From positions 505,024,301-505,088,300 of the forward strand of contig NC_053390.1 of NCBI RefSeq assembly GCF_905171765.1: 64,000 bases of DNA. Direction: 5' to 3'. Within the stretch, counting starts at the first letter, position 1; every line of letters begins with the position of its first letter. Below the pieces are notes generated by a model, which ran no database searches, was not told the DNA's origin, and was given only the letters and a program-made list of their open reading frames with translations. The position numbers were made by a program, and so were the translations under genes. Below are positions 40,247 to 49,802 of this stretch, one piece after another. This DNA is from Bufo bufo (Eukaryota > Chordata > Amphibia > Anura > Bufonidae).

Positions 40247-40534
40247 TCATGTGATGGTCAAGACCAATGTTAGGGTTGGGGGGTTAGGGTAGGGTAAGGG
40301 GGGGAGGGAGTTTGGAAAGGTCAAGTTTCTGGTAATTTTTTTTGCCCATAATATGTTTTAGCAAAGGTATATGTAGTGTATGGATTCATGATAATACTGA
40401 GTGGTGATATACTTATGAGTATTGTTGTTCACTGAATCTGCATCGTGGATAATTTAAAGAAAGAAAAAGTCAACATATTGTATTATGTTATAATATGTAT
40501 TTATTGTTTAATAAAAACGATTTGATTCAAAAAA
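40247..40534 (+). other. L1-B 3' untranslated region
   Basis: Contains a G-rich stretch (about 40270-40314) with GTTAGGGTTGGGGGGTTAGG and further G4+ runs, then AT-rich sequence, AATAAAAACG as a polyadenylation signal, and a short A-rich tail before the target duplication. LINE 3' regions often carry such G-rich tracts. Confidence 0.75.
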
Positions 40535-40549
40535 AGAAACTCTTTTGCC

Positions 40550-40572
40550 AGCTATTCGACAAGAGCCATATA
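40550..40572 (+). pseudogene. L1-A ORF2 sliver between L1-B and Tc1-3
   Basis: Reads on from AETLLP as AIRQEPY, the usual continuation of the L1 reverse transcriptase, confirming that L1-A sequence resumes after the L1-B duplication. It then meets the TA of Tc1-3 at 40571-40572. Confidence 0.8.
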
Positions 40573-40943
40573 CAGTTGCAAGAAAAAGTATGTGAACCCT
40601 TTGGAATTATATGGATTTCTGCATAAATTGGTCATAAAATGTGATCTGATCTTCATCTAAGTCACAATAGACAATCAGTCTGCTTAAACTAATAACACAC
40701 AAAGAATTAAATGTTACCATGTTTTTATTGAACACACCATGTAAACATTCACAGTGCAGGTGGAAAAAGTATGTGAACCCCTAGACTAATGACATCTCCA
40801 AGAGCTAATTGGAGTGAGGTGTCAGCCAACTGGAGTCCAATCAATGAGATGAGATTGGGGGTGTTGGTTACAGCTGCCCTGCCCTATAAAAAACGCACAC
40901 CAGTTCTGGGTTTGCGTTTCACAAGAAGCATTGCCTGATGTGA

Positions 40944-41970
40944 ATGATGCCTCGCACAAAAGAGCTCTCAGAAGACCTACGATTAAGAATTGTTGACTTG
41001 CATAAAGCTGGAAAGGGTTATAAAAGTATCTCCAAAAGCCTTGCTGTTCATCAGTCCACGGTAAGACAAATTGTCTATAAATGGAGAAAGTTCAGCACTG
41101 CTGCTACTCTCCCTAGGAGTGGCCATCCTGTAAAGATGACTGCAAGAGCACAGCGCAGACAGCTAAATGAGGTTAAGAAGAATCCTAGAGTGTCAGATAA
41201 AGACTTACAAAAGTCTCTGGCATATGCTAACATCCCTGTTAGCGAATCTATGATACGTAAAACACTAAACAAGAATGGATTTCATGGGAGGATACCACAG
41301 AGGAATCCACTGCTGTCCAAAAAAATCCATTGCTGCACGTTTACAGTTTGCACAAGAGCACCTGGATGTTCCACAGCAGTACCGGAAAAATATTCTGTGG
41401 ACAGATGAAACCAAAGTTGAGTTGTTTGGAAGAAACACACAACACTATGTGTGGAGAAAAAGAGGCACAGCACACCAAGATCAAATCCTCATCCCAACTG
41501 TGAAGTATGGTGGTGGGGGCATCATGGTTTGGGGCTGCTTTGCTGCGTCAGGGCCTGGACGGATTGCTATCATCGAAGGAAAAATGAATTCCCAAGTTTA
41601 TCAAGAAATTTTGCAGGAGAACTTAAGGCCATCTGTCCACCAGCTGAAGCTCAACAGAAGATGGATGTTGCAACAGGACAATGACCCAAAGCATAGAAGT
41701 AAATCAACAACAGAATGGCTTAAACAGAAGAAAATACGCCTTCTGGAGTGGCCCAGTCAGAGTCCTGACCTCAACCCGATTCAGATGCTGTGGCATGACC
41801 TCAAGAAAGCGATTCACACCAGACATTCCAAGAATATTGCTGAACTTAAACAGTTCTGTAAAGAGGAATGGTCAAGAATTACTCCTGACCGTTGTGCACA
41901 TCTGATCTGCAACTATATGAAACGTTTGGTTGAAGTTATTGCTGCCAAAGGAGGTTCAACCAGTTTTTAA
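40944..41970 (+). pseudogene. Tc1-3 transposase, one frameshift and a lost catalytic Glu
   Basis: The ATG at 40944 ([20 protein letters not shown]) opens the paired helix-turn-helix ([20 protein letters not shown]). The catalytic core has the first Asp in ILWTDETKVELFG and the second in LQQDNDPKHRSK, but the third motif reads [14 protein letters not shown], with Gln where Tc1 enzymes have Glu. The N-terminal frame gives way to the +1 frame at the A7 tract about 41320-41326 (LLSKK, then SIAARLQFAQEH). The end is KGGSTSF and a stop at 41968-41970. Two independent lesions make it inactive; overall length is about 340 residues as usual. Confidence 0.93.
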
Positions 41971-42050
41971 ATCCAAGGGTTCACATACTTTTTCCACCTG
42001 CGCTGTGAATGTTTACATGGTGTGTTCAATAAAAACATGGTAACATTTAA

Positions 42051-45000
42051 CCACTTAAGGACCACAGGTTTATACCCCCCTAGTGACCAGGCCCTTTTTT
42101 ACAAATCGGCACTTCACAACTTTAACGGTTTATTGCTCGGTCATGCAACTTACCACCCAAATGAATTTTACCTCCTTTTCTTCTCACTAATAGAGCTTTC
42201 ATTTGCTGGTATTTCATTGCTGCTGACATTTTTACTTTTTTTGTTATTAATCGAAATTTACCGACATTTTGCAAAAAAAATGACATTTTTCACTTTAAGT
42301 TGTAATTTTTTTTTTTTTTAACTACATTTCTATATAAATTTTTCTCAAAATTTATTGTTCTACATGTCTTTGATATAAAAAAAATGTTTGGGTAAAAAAA
42401 AAAATGGTTTGGGTAAAAGTTATAGCGTTTACAAACTATGGTACAAAAATGTGATTTTCCGCTTTTTGAAGCAGCTCTGACTTTCTGAGCACCTGTCATG
42501 TTTCCTGAGGTTCTAAAATGCCCAGACAGAAGAAAAACCCCACAAATGACCCCTTTTCGGAAAGTAGACACCCTAAGGTATTAGCTGATGGGCATAGTGA
42601 GTTCATAGAACTTTTAATTTTTGTCACAAGTTAGCGGAAAATGATGATTTTTTATATATTTTTTTCCTTACAAAGTCTCATATTCCACTAACTTGTGACA
42701 AAAAATAAAAACTTCCATGAACTCACTATGCCCATCACGAAATACCTTGGGGTGTCTTCTTTCCAAAATGGGGTCACTTGTGGGGTAGTTATACTGCCCT
42801 AGCATTTTAGGGGCCCTAATGCGTGAGAAGTAGTTTGAAATCAAAATGTGTAAAAAATGCCCTGTGAAATCCTAAAGGTGCTCTTTGGAATGTGGGCCCC
42901 TTTGCCCACCTAGGCTGCAAAAAAGTGTCAGACATCTGGTATTTCCGTACTCAGGAGAAGTTGGGCAATGTGTTTTGGGGTGTCTTTTTACATATACCCA
43001 TGCTGGGTGAGAGAAATATCTCTCTAAAAGTCAACTTTTCCCATTTTTTTATACAAAGTTGTCATTTGACCGAGATATTTATCTCACCCAGCATGCGTAT
43101 ATGTAAAATGACACCCCAAAACACATTGCCCAACTTCTCCTGAGTACGGCGATACCACATGTGTGACACTTTTTTGCAGCCTAGGTGGGCAAAGGGGCCC
43201 ACATTCCAAAGAGCACCTTTTGGATTTCACAGGGCATTTTTTACACATTTTGATTTCAAACTACTTCTCACCCATTAGGGCCCCTAAAATGCCAGGGCAG
43301 TATAACTACCCCACAAGTGACCCCATTTTGGAAAGAAGACACCCCAAGGTATTTCGTGATGGGCATAGTGAGTTCATGGAAGTTTTAATTTTTTGTCACA
43401 AGTTAGTGGAATATGAGACTTTGTAAGAAAAAGAAAAAAAAAAAAGAAATCATCATTTTGCGCTAACTTGTGACAAAAAATAAAAAGTTCTATGAACTTG
43501 CCATGCCCCTCACAGAATACCTGGGGGTGTCTTCTTTCCAAAATGGGGTCACATGTGGGGTAATTATACTGCCCTTGCATTTTAGGGGACCTAAAGCGTG
43601 AGAAGAAGTCTGGAATCCAAATGTCTAAATTGCCCTCCTAAAAGGTACTCCTTGGAATTTGGGCCCCTTTACGCACCTTGGCTGCAAAAAAGTGTCACAC
43701 ATGTGGTATTGCCGTACTCAGGAGAAGTAGGGCAATGTGTTTTGGGGTGTATTTTTACATATACCCATGCTGGGTGAGAGAAATATCTCTCTAAAAGTCA
43801 ACTTTTCCCATTTTTTATACAAAGTTGTCATTTTAGAGAGATATGTCTCTCACCCAGCATGGGTATATGTAAAAAGACACCCCAAAACACATTGCCCTAC
43901 TTCTCCTGAGTACGGCGATACCACATGTGTGACACTTTTTTGCAGCCAAGGTGCGTAAAGGGGCCCAAATTCCAAGGAGTACCTTTTAGGAGGGCATTTT
44001 TAGACATTTGGATTCCAGACTTCTTCTCACGCTTTAGGTCCGCTAAAATGCCAGGGCAGTATAAATACCCCACATGTGACCCCATTTTGGAAAGAAGACA
44101 CCCCAAGGTATTCCGTGAGGGGCATGGCGAGTTCCTAGAATATTTAGTTTTTTGGCACAAGTTAGCGGAAAATGATTATTTTTTATTATTTTTATTTTTT
44201 TCTTACAAAGTCTCATATTCCACTAACTTGTGACAAAAAATTTAATTTTACATGAACTCGCCATGCCCCTCACGGAATACCTTGGGGTGTCTTCTTTCCA
44301 AAATGGGGTCACTTGTGGGGTATTTATACTGCCCTGGCATTTTAGGGGCCCTAAAGCGTGAGATGAAGTCTGGAATATAAATGTCTAAAAAATTTTACGC
44401 ATTTGGATTCCGTGAGGGGTATGGTGAGTTCATGTGAGATTTTATTTTTTGTCACAAATTAGTGGAATATGAGACTTTGTAAGAAAAAACTAAAAAAAAA
44501 AAATCTATTTCCGCTAACTTGTGCCAAAAAAAAAAAAATCTTCTATGAACTCACCATGCCCCTCAAAAGTGATCTTTATAGCGCCGCAGCGATTTTACGG
44601 TGTTTTTGCAGTGATCAGAAAAAAAAATTCTGTCACTGCGGTGGGGCGGACTGAATGCAAGTGTGCGCACAAGATCAGGCCTAATTGGGCGATCACTGCG
44701 TTTTTTTGTAGAGCCTATAGAACATGTCCTATTCTTGTCCGCAATTGCGGACAAGAAAAGGCATTTTCTATATAGTTCTGGCAATGTGCGGATCCGCAAA
44801 ATGCGGAAAGCATATTGCCGGTGTCCGTGTTTTGCAGATCCGCGGTGTCCGTGTTTTGCGGATCCGTGGATCCGCAAAACACATACGAACGTCTGAATGT
44901 AGCCTTACAGGGGGGTGATCAATGACAGGGGGGTGATCAGTGAGTCTATATGGGGTGATCACCCCCCTGTAAGGCTCCATTTACACGTCCCTATGTGTTT

Positions 45001-45664
45001 TGCAGATCTACGGATCCATGGATCCGCAAAACACATACGGACGTCTGAATGGAGCCTTACAGGGGGGTGATCAATGACAGGGGATGATCACCCCATATAG
45101 ACTCCCTGATTACCCCCCTGTCATTGATCACCCCCCTGTAAGGCTCCATTCAGACGTCCGTATGTGTTTTGTGGATCCGCGGATCCGCAAAACACATACG
45201 GACGTCTGAATGGAGCCTTACAGGGGGGTGATCAATGACAGGGGGGTGATCAGTGAAAGGGGGGTGATCAGGGGTTAATAAGGGGTTAATAAGTGACAGG
45301 GGGGGTGTAGTGTAGTGGTCTTTGGTGCTACTTTACAGAGCTGCCTGTGTCCTCTGATGGTCGATCCAAGCAAAAGGGACCACCAGAGGACCAGGTAGCA
45401 GGTATATTAGACGCTGTTATCAAAACAGCGTCTAATATACCTTTTAGGGGTTAAAAAAAATCGCATCTACAGCCTGCCAGCAAACGATCGCCGCTGGCAG
45501 GCTGTAGATCACCTCGTTTACCTCCGGTTCCTGTGAACGCGTGCTCCTGTGTGTGCACGTTCACAGGAAATCTCGGCTCACGCGAGATGACACCTATTGG
45601 CGTTAGTGTGACCTGGCAGCGCAGCAGCAATCACGCCTTTCGGCGTTAGCGAGACGGGAGGTGG
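42051..45664. mobile_element. TTAA-flanked (piggyBac-like) non-autonomous element, 3.6 kb, built of alternating inverted modules
   Basis: TTAA on both sides (42047-42050 and 45665-45668), ends CCACTTAAGGACC and GGGAGGTGG. No transposase. Much of 42540-44400 consists of about 390-bp modules in alternating orientation. Blocks such as GCCCATCACGAAATACCTTG / CAAGGTATTTCGTGATGGGC, TGCAGCCTAGGTGGGCAAAG with its inverse, and ATATACCCATGCTGGGTGAG with its inverse recur, giving palindrome centres near 42665, 43055, 43430, 43830 and 44200. A second palindromic cluster lies at about 44750-45270. Assignment to piggyBac rests on the TTAA and short terminal match only. Confidence 0.78.
44750..45270. repeat. 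Cluster of inverted GCGGATCCGC and TGATCACCCCCCTG-type repeats
   Basis: GATCCGCAAAACACATACG, its inverse, ACGTCTGAATGGAGCCTTAC with its inverse, and AGGGGGGTGATCA / TGATCACCCCCCT occur at least three times each in alternating orientation. This would fold into long hairpins. No gene is present. Confidence 0.8.
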
Positions 45665-45807
45665 TTAATTCTTTGTGTGTTATTAGTTTAAGCAGACTGT
45701 GATTGTCTATTGTTGTGACTTAGATGAAGATCAGATCAAATTTTATGACCAATTTGTACAGAAATCCATATCATTCCAAAGGGTTCACATACTTTTTCTT
45801 GCAACTG

Positions 45808-46620
45808 TATTAAGGGGTATAGATGCGGGAGATTTTAATTTAAGTCTTTAGCGTTCCCAGATGCCATTTGTGATTACTAATCTACAGTCTGGTCTTCCAG
45901 CAGTTGCTAAACTCTTAGACCACTTTGGCTCACTGTCAAATTTCAAAATGAACGCTAACAAATCAGAAGTGATGAACATTACTCTAACGCAATCAGAGGT
46001 TCAGGATATTAAAGCAACCACACCTTTTGCGTGGTGCTCGGGCTCCATAAAATACTTAGGGATAAGAGTCCCAAGTCAGCTATCTAAGCTTTATGAGCTT
46101 AATTTCACCCCATTGTTATCTGAGGTTACAGAGCTCCTGAAGTCCTATGATCTACCCTTGATCTCCTGGATGGGCAGAATCAACCTGATAAAATGCTACA
46201 TTCTCCCCAAAGTATTATATTGTATGCAGATGATACCTATTAGATTTCCCACAACTTTCTTTAAAACTAGACCTAGGCTTTCATATGCCCTATTGACTAG
46301 GGCTAGATCAGAGGGGGGAATAGGACTGCTGGAACCCTACGCATACTATAGGGCTATACTACTACTACTACAAAGATGGATGTCCCTGGCTAGCCTTGAC
46401 CAGAATGCAGAACTCAAAACCATAGCACAAACATCCCTAGCAGAAAATTTCCTAGGGGACCTTTGGCTTCCCTCTAGAAAGCGGTTTAGGAAATCAGACT
46501 TTGACCCAATGATGCAAGGATTTGTGAAGTATGGCATGCACTGGGACCAGAGCTGTCAACGGTCCCTTCTCCATTAATGCCAACGGGTCTACTTCCGTTA
46601 CATACTAAGAAACCTGTACA
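45808..46620 (+). pseudogene. L1-A ORF2 C-terminal part
   Basis: The longest frame, 45861-46577, reads LLDHFGSLSNFKMNANKSEV, KYLGIRVPSQLSKLYELNF, PLISWMGRINLIKCYILPKV and RARSEGGIGLLEPYAYYRAI, the usual post-palm part of L1 ORF2. The catalytic YADD/FADD box expected just upstream is missing, so a deletion lies near 45810-45860, in addition to the insertions. It ends at the CCTGTACA before the MITE target duplication. Confidence 0.88.
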
Positions 46621-46628
46621 GGACTGGA

Positions 46629-46935
46629 CAGGGGCGTAGCTATAGGGGGTGCTAAGGTAGCAGTCGCTACCGGGCCCAGGAGCCTGAGGGGGCCCAAAGA
46701 CCCTTGTGTCGCATTAGAAGACCTGTATTATAGAAAGTGCATGCAGGTCAAGTTACACCTCTGGCTGGAGGGAAGGGGTTAGGTCAAGAATTAGGCATGG
46801 GGGGGTGTATCATTTTTTTCCTTAGGCAGCATGAGGGTTATGTGCTTCCCTGTCCCTGGCCACAAAGGACTGATGGAAGGGGGGCCCAAGCTGAACTCTT
46901 GCACCAGGGCCCGTGAACCTTTAGCTATGCCCCTG
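46629..46935. mobile_element. hAT-type MITE, 307 bp (copy 2)
   Basis: Same family as 13666-13973: ends CAGGGGCGTAGCTA and TAGCTATGCCCCTG, shared interior (GCAGTCGCTACCGGGCCCAG, CTCTGGCTGGAGGGAAGGGG). Flanked by the identical 8-base duplication GGACTGGA (46621-46628 and 46936-46943). Confidence 0.94.
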
Positions 46936-47595
46936 GGACTGGATAAGGGTGACAGACACTGGGTATGATTAAGGGGGCAGGGGACTGGATAAGGGTGACA
47001 CTGGGTATGATTAAGGGGCAGGGGACTGACTTTGGTTGACACTGGGTATGATTACGGGGGGCAGGGGACTGGGTAAAGGTGACAGGGTATGATTAAGGGG
47101 GGTAGGAAACTGGCTATGGGTGACACTGGGTAGGATTAAGGCCCTTAATCATACCCAGTGTCACCCATAGTCAGTCTCCTGCCCCCCTTAATCATACCCT
47201 GTCACCTTTACCCAGTCCCCTGCCCTTCCTAATCATACCCAGTGTCACCCTTACCCAGCCCCCTGCCCCCTCAATTAGACCCTGCCCCCCTTAATCATAC
47301 CTAGTGTCACCCAGAGCCAGTCCCCTGCCCCCCTTAATCATACCCTGTCACCTTTACCCAGTCCCCTGTCCCTTAATCATACCCAGTGTCACCCTTATCC
47401 AGTCCCCTGCCCCCTTAATCATACCCAGTGTCTGTCACCCTTAATTTAAGGGGGGCAGGGTCTAATTGAGGGGGCAGGGGACTGGGTAAGGGTGACACTG
47501 GGTATGATTAAGAAGGGCAGGGGACTGGGTAAGGGTGACAGGGTATGATTAAGGGGGAAGGAGACTGGCTATGGGTGACACTGGGTATGATTGTA
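46936..47595. repeat. Minisatellite in forward-inverted-forward blocks
   Basis: Unit of roughly 45-50 bp: GGGTGACACTGGGTATGATT, AAGGGGGGCAGGGGACTGG. It runs forward at 46936-47140, as its inverse at about 47143-47430 (AATCATACCCAGTGTCACCC), and forward again at about 47440-47595. The whole can fold into a long hairpin. Units vary in length and several are truncated. Confidence 0.85.
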
Positions 47596-47687
47596 CTTGT
47601 TTGCACTTGCACTTAAATTATCTGTAATTAAAAAAAACTGTTACAAAGATTGTTTTCCTCTTTGTGTATGTTTATGTGAACCTGCGC

Positions 47688-47709
47688 GGGGGGGGGGGGG
47701 GGGGGGGGG
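47688..47709. repeat. Poly(G) tract of 22
   Basis: Uninterrupted run of G from 47688 to 47709 following CCTGCGC. Such tracts are unstable and hard to sequence, so its length is unreliable. Confidence 0.9.
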
Positions 47710-48772
47710 CAACAAGATTAGCTCGCACAGGGCGCCTGAACACCTAAGGCCAGCCCTGTCTGAGGTTATGCAACAGTGAGTGTTAGATCCCCTGTTTCTC
47801 CATGCCCTGTGTATGGGCAGGCATGATACCAGTTATAGTCCACCCACCAACTGAGAGAAAAATTTAGAATTACAAATACATATTTCACAGGGAAATCTGC
47901 TAAAAATGTCAGCAACAATAATAGCCAGCAATTATGTTATTTCTCATGTACACCCATACGGCAGCTTATTATGAAAAATTACCTGAAATGACAATTACAC
48001 TTTAAAGGGGTTTTCCGGTATCAACATCCTTTAAAATAATCATTTAGGAAGGTAGCTGTACTTTTCTAATGTATTTATTTTACCTTTATTGATCCTATCT
48101 TCCGTTATGAGCAGGGTCAGACTGGGTTCTTTGGACCCAACAGAGGAAATTATTCTCAGGCCCAAACCCCATAACATCAATAAAATCTAAAAGATTAGAA
48201 TTCTAAGAAATACTGTACACCCTAGTGGAAGCTTATTGTCTCCAAAGTCAGCTCCAAATTTTTCCTGGATCTTTGGCGCCCACTATGGTATCAGAGCCTG
48301 GGCCTACCGGAAAATCCTCTGGTACCCTTGTGGGCCAGTCCGAAACTGGTTCTGGGCTGTGGTCCCATGACCATGTCCATGCAGCTCTTTTGTTTTCTAT
48401 GTATTTAGCTGGGTGGGAGCTATGAAGTAGCTGGGTTATATCAGGGGCTGAAGCAGAGAAAGGATAAGTGCATCATGGGTTTGGTTGAATACAGCAACTG
48501 GAAGTGCTACATACAAGATGGAAACAAACCAGAGTGATTTGTTAACATAGTAAAAACAGGGGAAGAAAGCATGAGGAAGATGTACATGAGGTAAGCAACT
48601 ACATGAGCATATCTTTTAAAAACCATAGTAATCCTGGGAAACCACTTTAAAACACCTGAGTTTTAACATCAATTATATTTATTTGAAACATAAATTCAAA
48701 ATCTACAGTAAAAAGTGACATCTTCGGGATGGTTTTTAATTAACCACTTCCCTACCACTGTACAACTATATA
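47710..48772. other. Non-coding stretch with small repeat pieces
   Basis: A CCTAAGGCCAGCCCTG terminus-like motif at about 47741, a TTTAAAGGGGTTTTCCGG motif at about 48001 and a possible MITE at 48112-48348 are the only notable features. The open frame 48225-48425 falls inside the possible MITE and has no domain. No gene is seen. Confidence 0.5.
48112..48348. mobile_element. Possible hAT-type MITE, 237 bp
   Basis: The left end CAGGGTCAGACTGGG and right end CCAGTCCGAAACTG are imperfect inverses. An 8-base duplication could not be read (flanks GTTATGAG and GTTCTGGG), so the call is tentative. Confidence 0.4.
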
Positions 48773-48830
48773 CAGTATCTCACAAAAGTGATTACACCAC
48801 TCACATTTTTGTAAATATTTTATTATATTA
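48773..48830 (+). mobile_element. Terminus-like fragment of a Tc1/mariner element
   Basis: CAGTATCTCACAAAAGTGAT then ATTTTTGTAAATATTTTATT resembles a widespread Tc1/mariner terminal repeat. Only this end is seen; the next bases belong to the 150-bp repeats of hAT-2. Confidence 0.45.
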
Positions 48831-49400
48831 CTAATACACGCCAAAAAGGACTGCAATTTTCTCACTTCACCACACAACGCCTAATAGGCCCTTTTTCCCC
48901 ACTAATACAAAAAAAGGCTTTAAAACATATAACTGCGGCCGTGAACGCCAAATAATACTTTTTTTTGCCACTATTACACGGCAAAAAGGGCTGTAATTTT
49001 CTCACTTCACCACACAATGGCTAATAAGCCCTTTTTCTTTTTCCCAAATAATACACGCCAAAAAAAGGCTTTAGAGCATATAACTGTGGCCGTCAACGGC
49101 AAATACATTTTTTTTTTGCCGCTAATATACACCAAAAAGGGCAGTAATTTTCTTACTTCACCACACAACGGCTAATACGCCCCTTTTTCCCTCACTAATA
49201 CACAACTAAAAAAGGCTTTAGACTATATAACTGCGGCCGTCAACGGCAAATTGCGTTTTTTTTTTGCCACTAATATGCACCAAAAAGGGATATAATTTTC
49301 TCACTTCACCACACAATGGCTAATAAGCCCCTTCCCCCCCCCCCCCCCACTAATACACAACAAAAAAAGGCTTTAGAACATATATATAACGGCACAGCAC
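48831..49400. repeat. About 150-bp tandem repeat, four units (hAT-2 leader)
   Basis: Each unit has CTAATACACGCCAAAAAGG-like, TTTTCTCACTTCACCACACA, GGCTAATAAGCCC and ATATAACTGCGGCCGTCAAC in order. The GCGGCCGT marker recurs at about 48935, 49086 and 49233, giving spacings of 151 and 147 bp. Homopolymer tracts (C14 near 49338) interrupt some units. Confidence 0.85.
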
Positions 49401-49749
49401 AAGGGCTAATAAGACCCCAATAACAAGAGCGGTTTGCTGGAATTACAGAGGTATTGCAAACCTGAAAGCAGCAGTATAAGGGCAATTTGGATCTGCAGTC
49501 AGTGCAGCAAGGTGTAATAGGATTGTTCCTATTACCCAGGCTGTAAACACCCCTATCGAACCCTGTTCTGCTTCAATACTGTGGAATAATTCCTCTCTAT
49601 ACTTTCCCTACACTTCTAATGATCTTTCCCTGAATTTCTATTGAGTAAAATATACGTTTTCAAGTCTTCCCTAGCACTTTCCCTAGCGCCTGCTAACAGC
49701 TCTCCCTGCACTAAGTACACTGGAAAATGGCTGAATCCAAGATGGCTGA

Positions 49750-49802
49750 GGCTATTTATAGGGCTGTGACATCACAGAGCTGGCTGGCTGCTGATTGGCT
49801 GC
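49750..49802 (-). promoter_or_regulatory. Candidate promoter of hAT-2
   Basis: On the minus strand CAGCCAATCAGCAGCC (about 49786-49801) precedes CCTATAAATAGCC (about 49750-49762). The TATA box is about 240 bp from the terminus at 49996. The arrangement matches those of hAT-1 and hAT-3. Confidence 0.6.

Larger units (their letters stand above)
34811..40534 (+). mobile_element. L1-B: full-length, apparently intact L1/Tx1-type LINE
   Basis: Starts GGGGGGGCGTGGCCTGAGAG, carries a 163-bp leader, ORF1 (34974-36050), spacer, ORF2 (36485-40246), a 3' untranslated region with AATAAA (about 40510) and a short A-rich end. It is flanked by the 15-base duplication AGAAACTCTTTTGCC (34796-34810 and 40535-40549). 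Both genes are open. It lies inside the RT of L1-A in the same orientation. The full length, open genes and perfect duplication point to a recent insertion. Confidence 0.96.
40573..45807 (+). mobile_element. Tc1-3: Tc1-like transposon, split by a 3.6-kb TTAA element
   Basis: Left end CAGTTGCAAGAAAAAGTATG and right end CATACTTTTTCTTGCAACTG are inverses, flanked by TA (40571-40572 and 45808-45809). The long inverted arms (about 40573-40780 and 41985-42050 plus 45669-45807) share GGTTCACATACTTTTTC and AACATGGTAACATTTAA. Its transposase gene is at 40944-41970 (plus). The TTAA element sits in the right arm (42051-45664). The transposon itself lies in L1-A. Confidence 0.94.
13311..46620 (+). mobile_element. 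L1-A: old L1/Tx1-type LINE, split by at least seven insertions
   Basis: Plus-strand pieces in correct order: 5' leader and ORF1 (13311-14465), inter-ORF sequence (14466-15122), endonuclease part of ORF2 (26612-27035), linker (33354-33567 and 33905-34100), reverse transcriptase (34100-34810 and 40550-40572), and the ORF2 C-terminal part (45808-46620). The gaps are a MITE (13666-13973), a partial BEL/Pao element (15123-26611), a chromodomain Ty3/gypsy element (27036-33353), a 337-bp insert (33568-33904), L1-B (34811-40534), Tc1-3 (40573-45807) and a second MITE at the end. Target duplications tie most pieces together. Exact 5' and 3' ends are uncertain. Confidence 0.85.

Noticed and set aside
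40255..40314. TTAGGG-like stretch as an interstitial telomere repeat
   Set aside because: Only two or three irregular TTAGGG units occur inside the L1-B 3' untranslated region; the rest is generic G-rich sequence.
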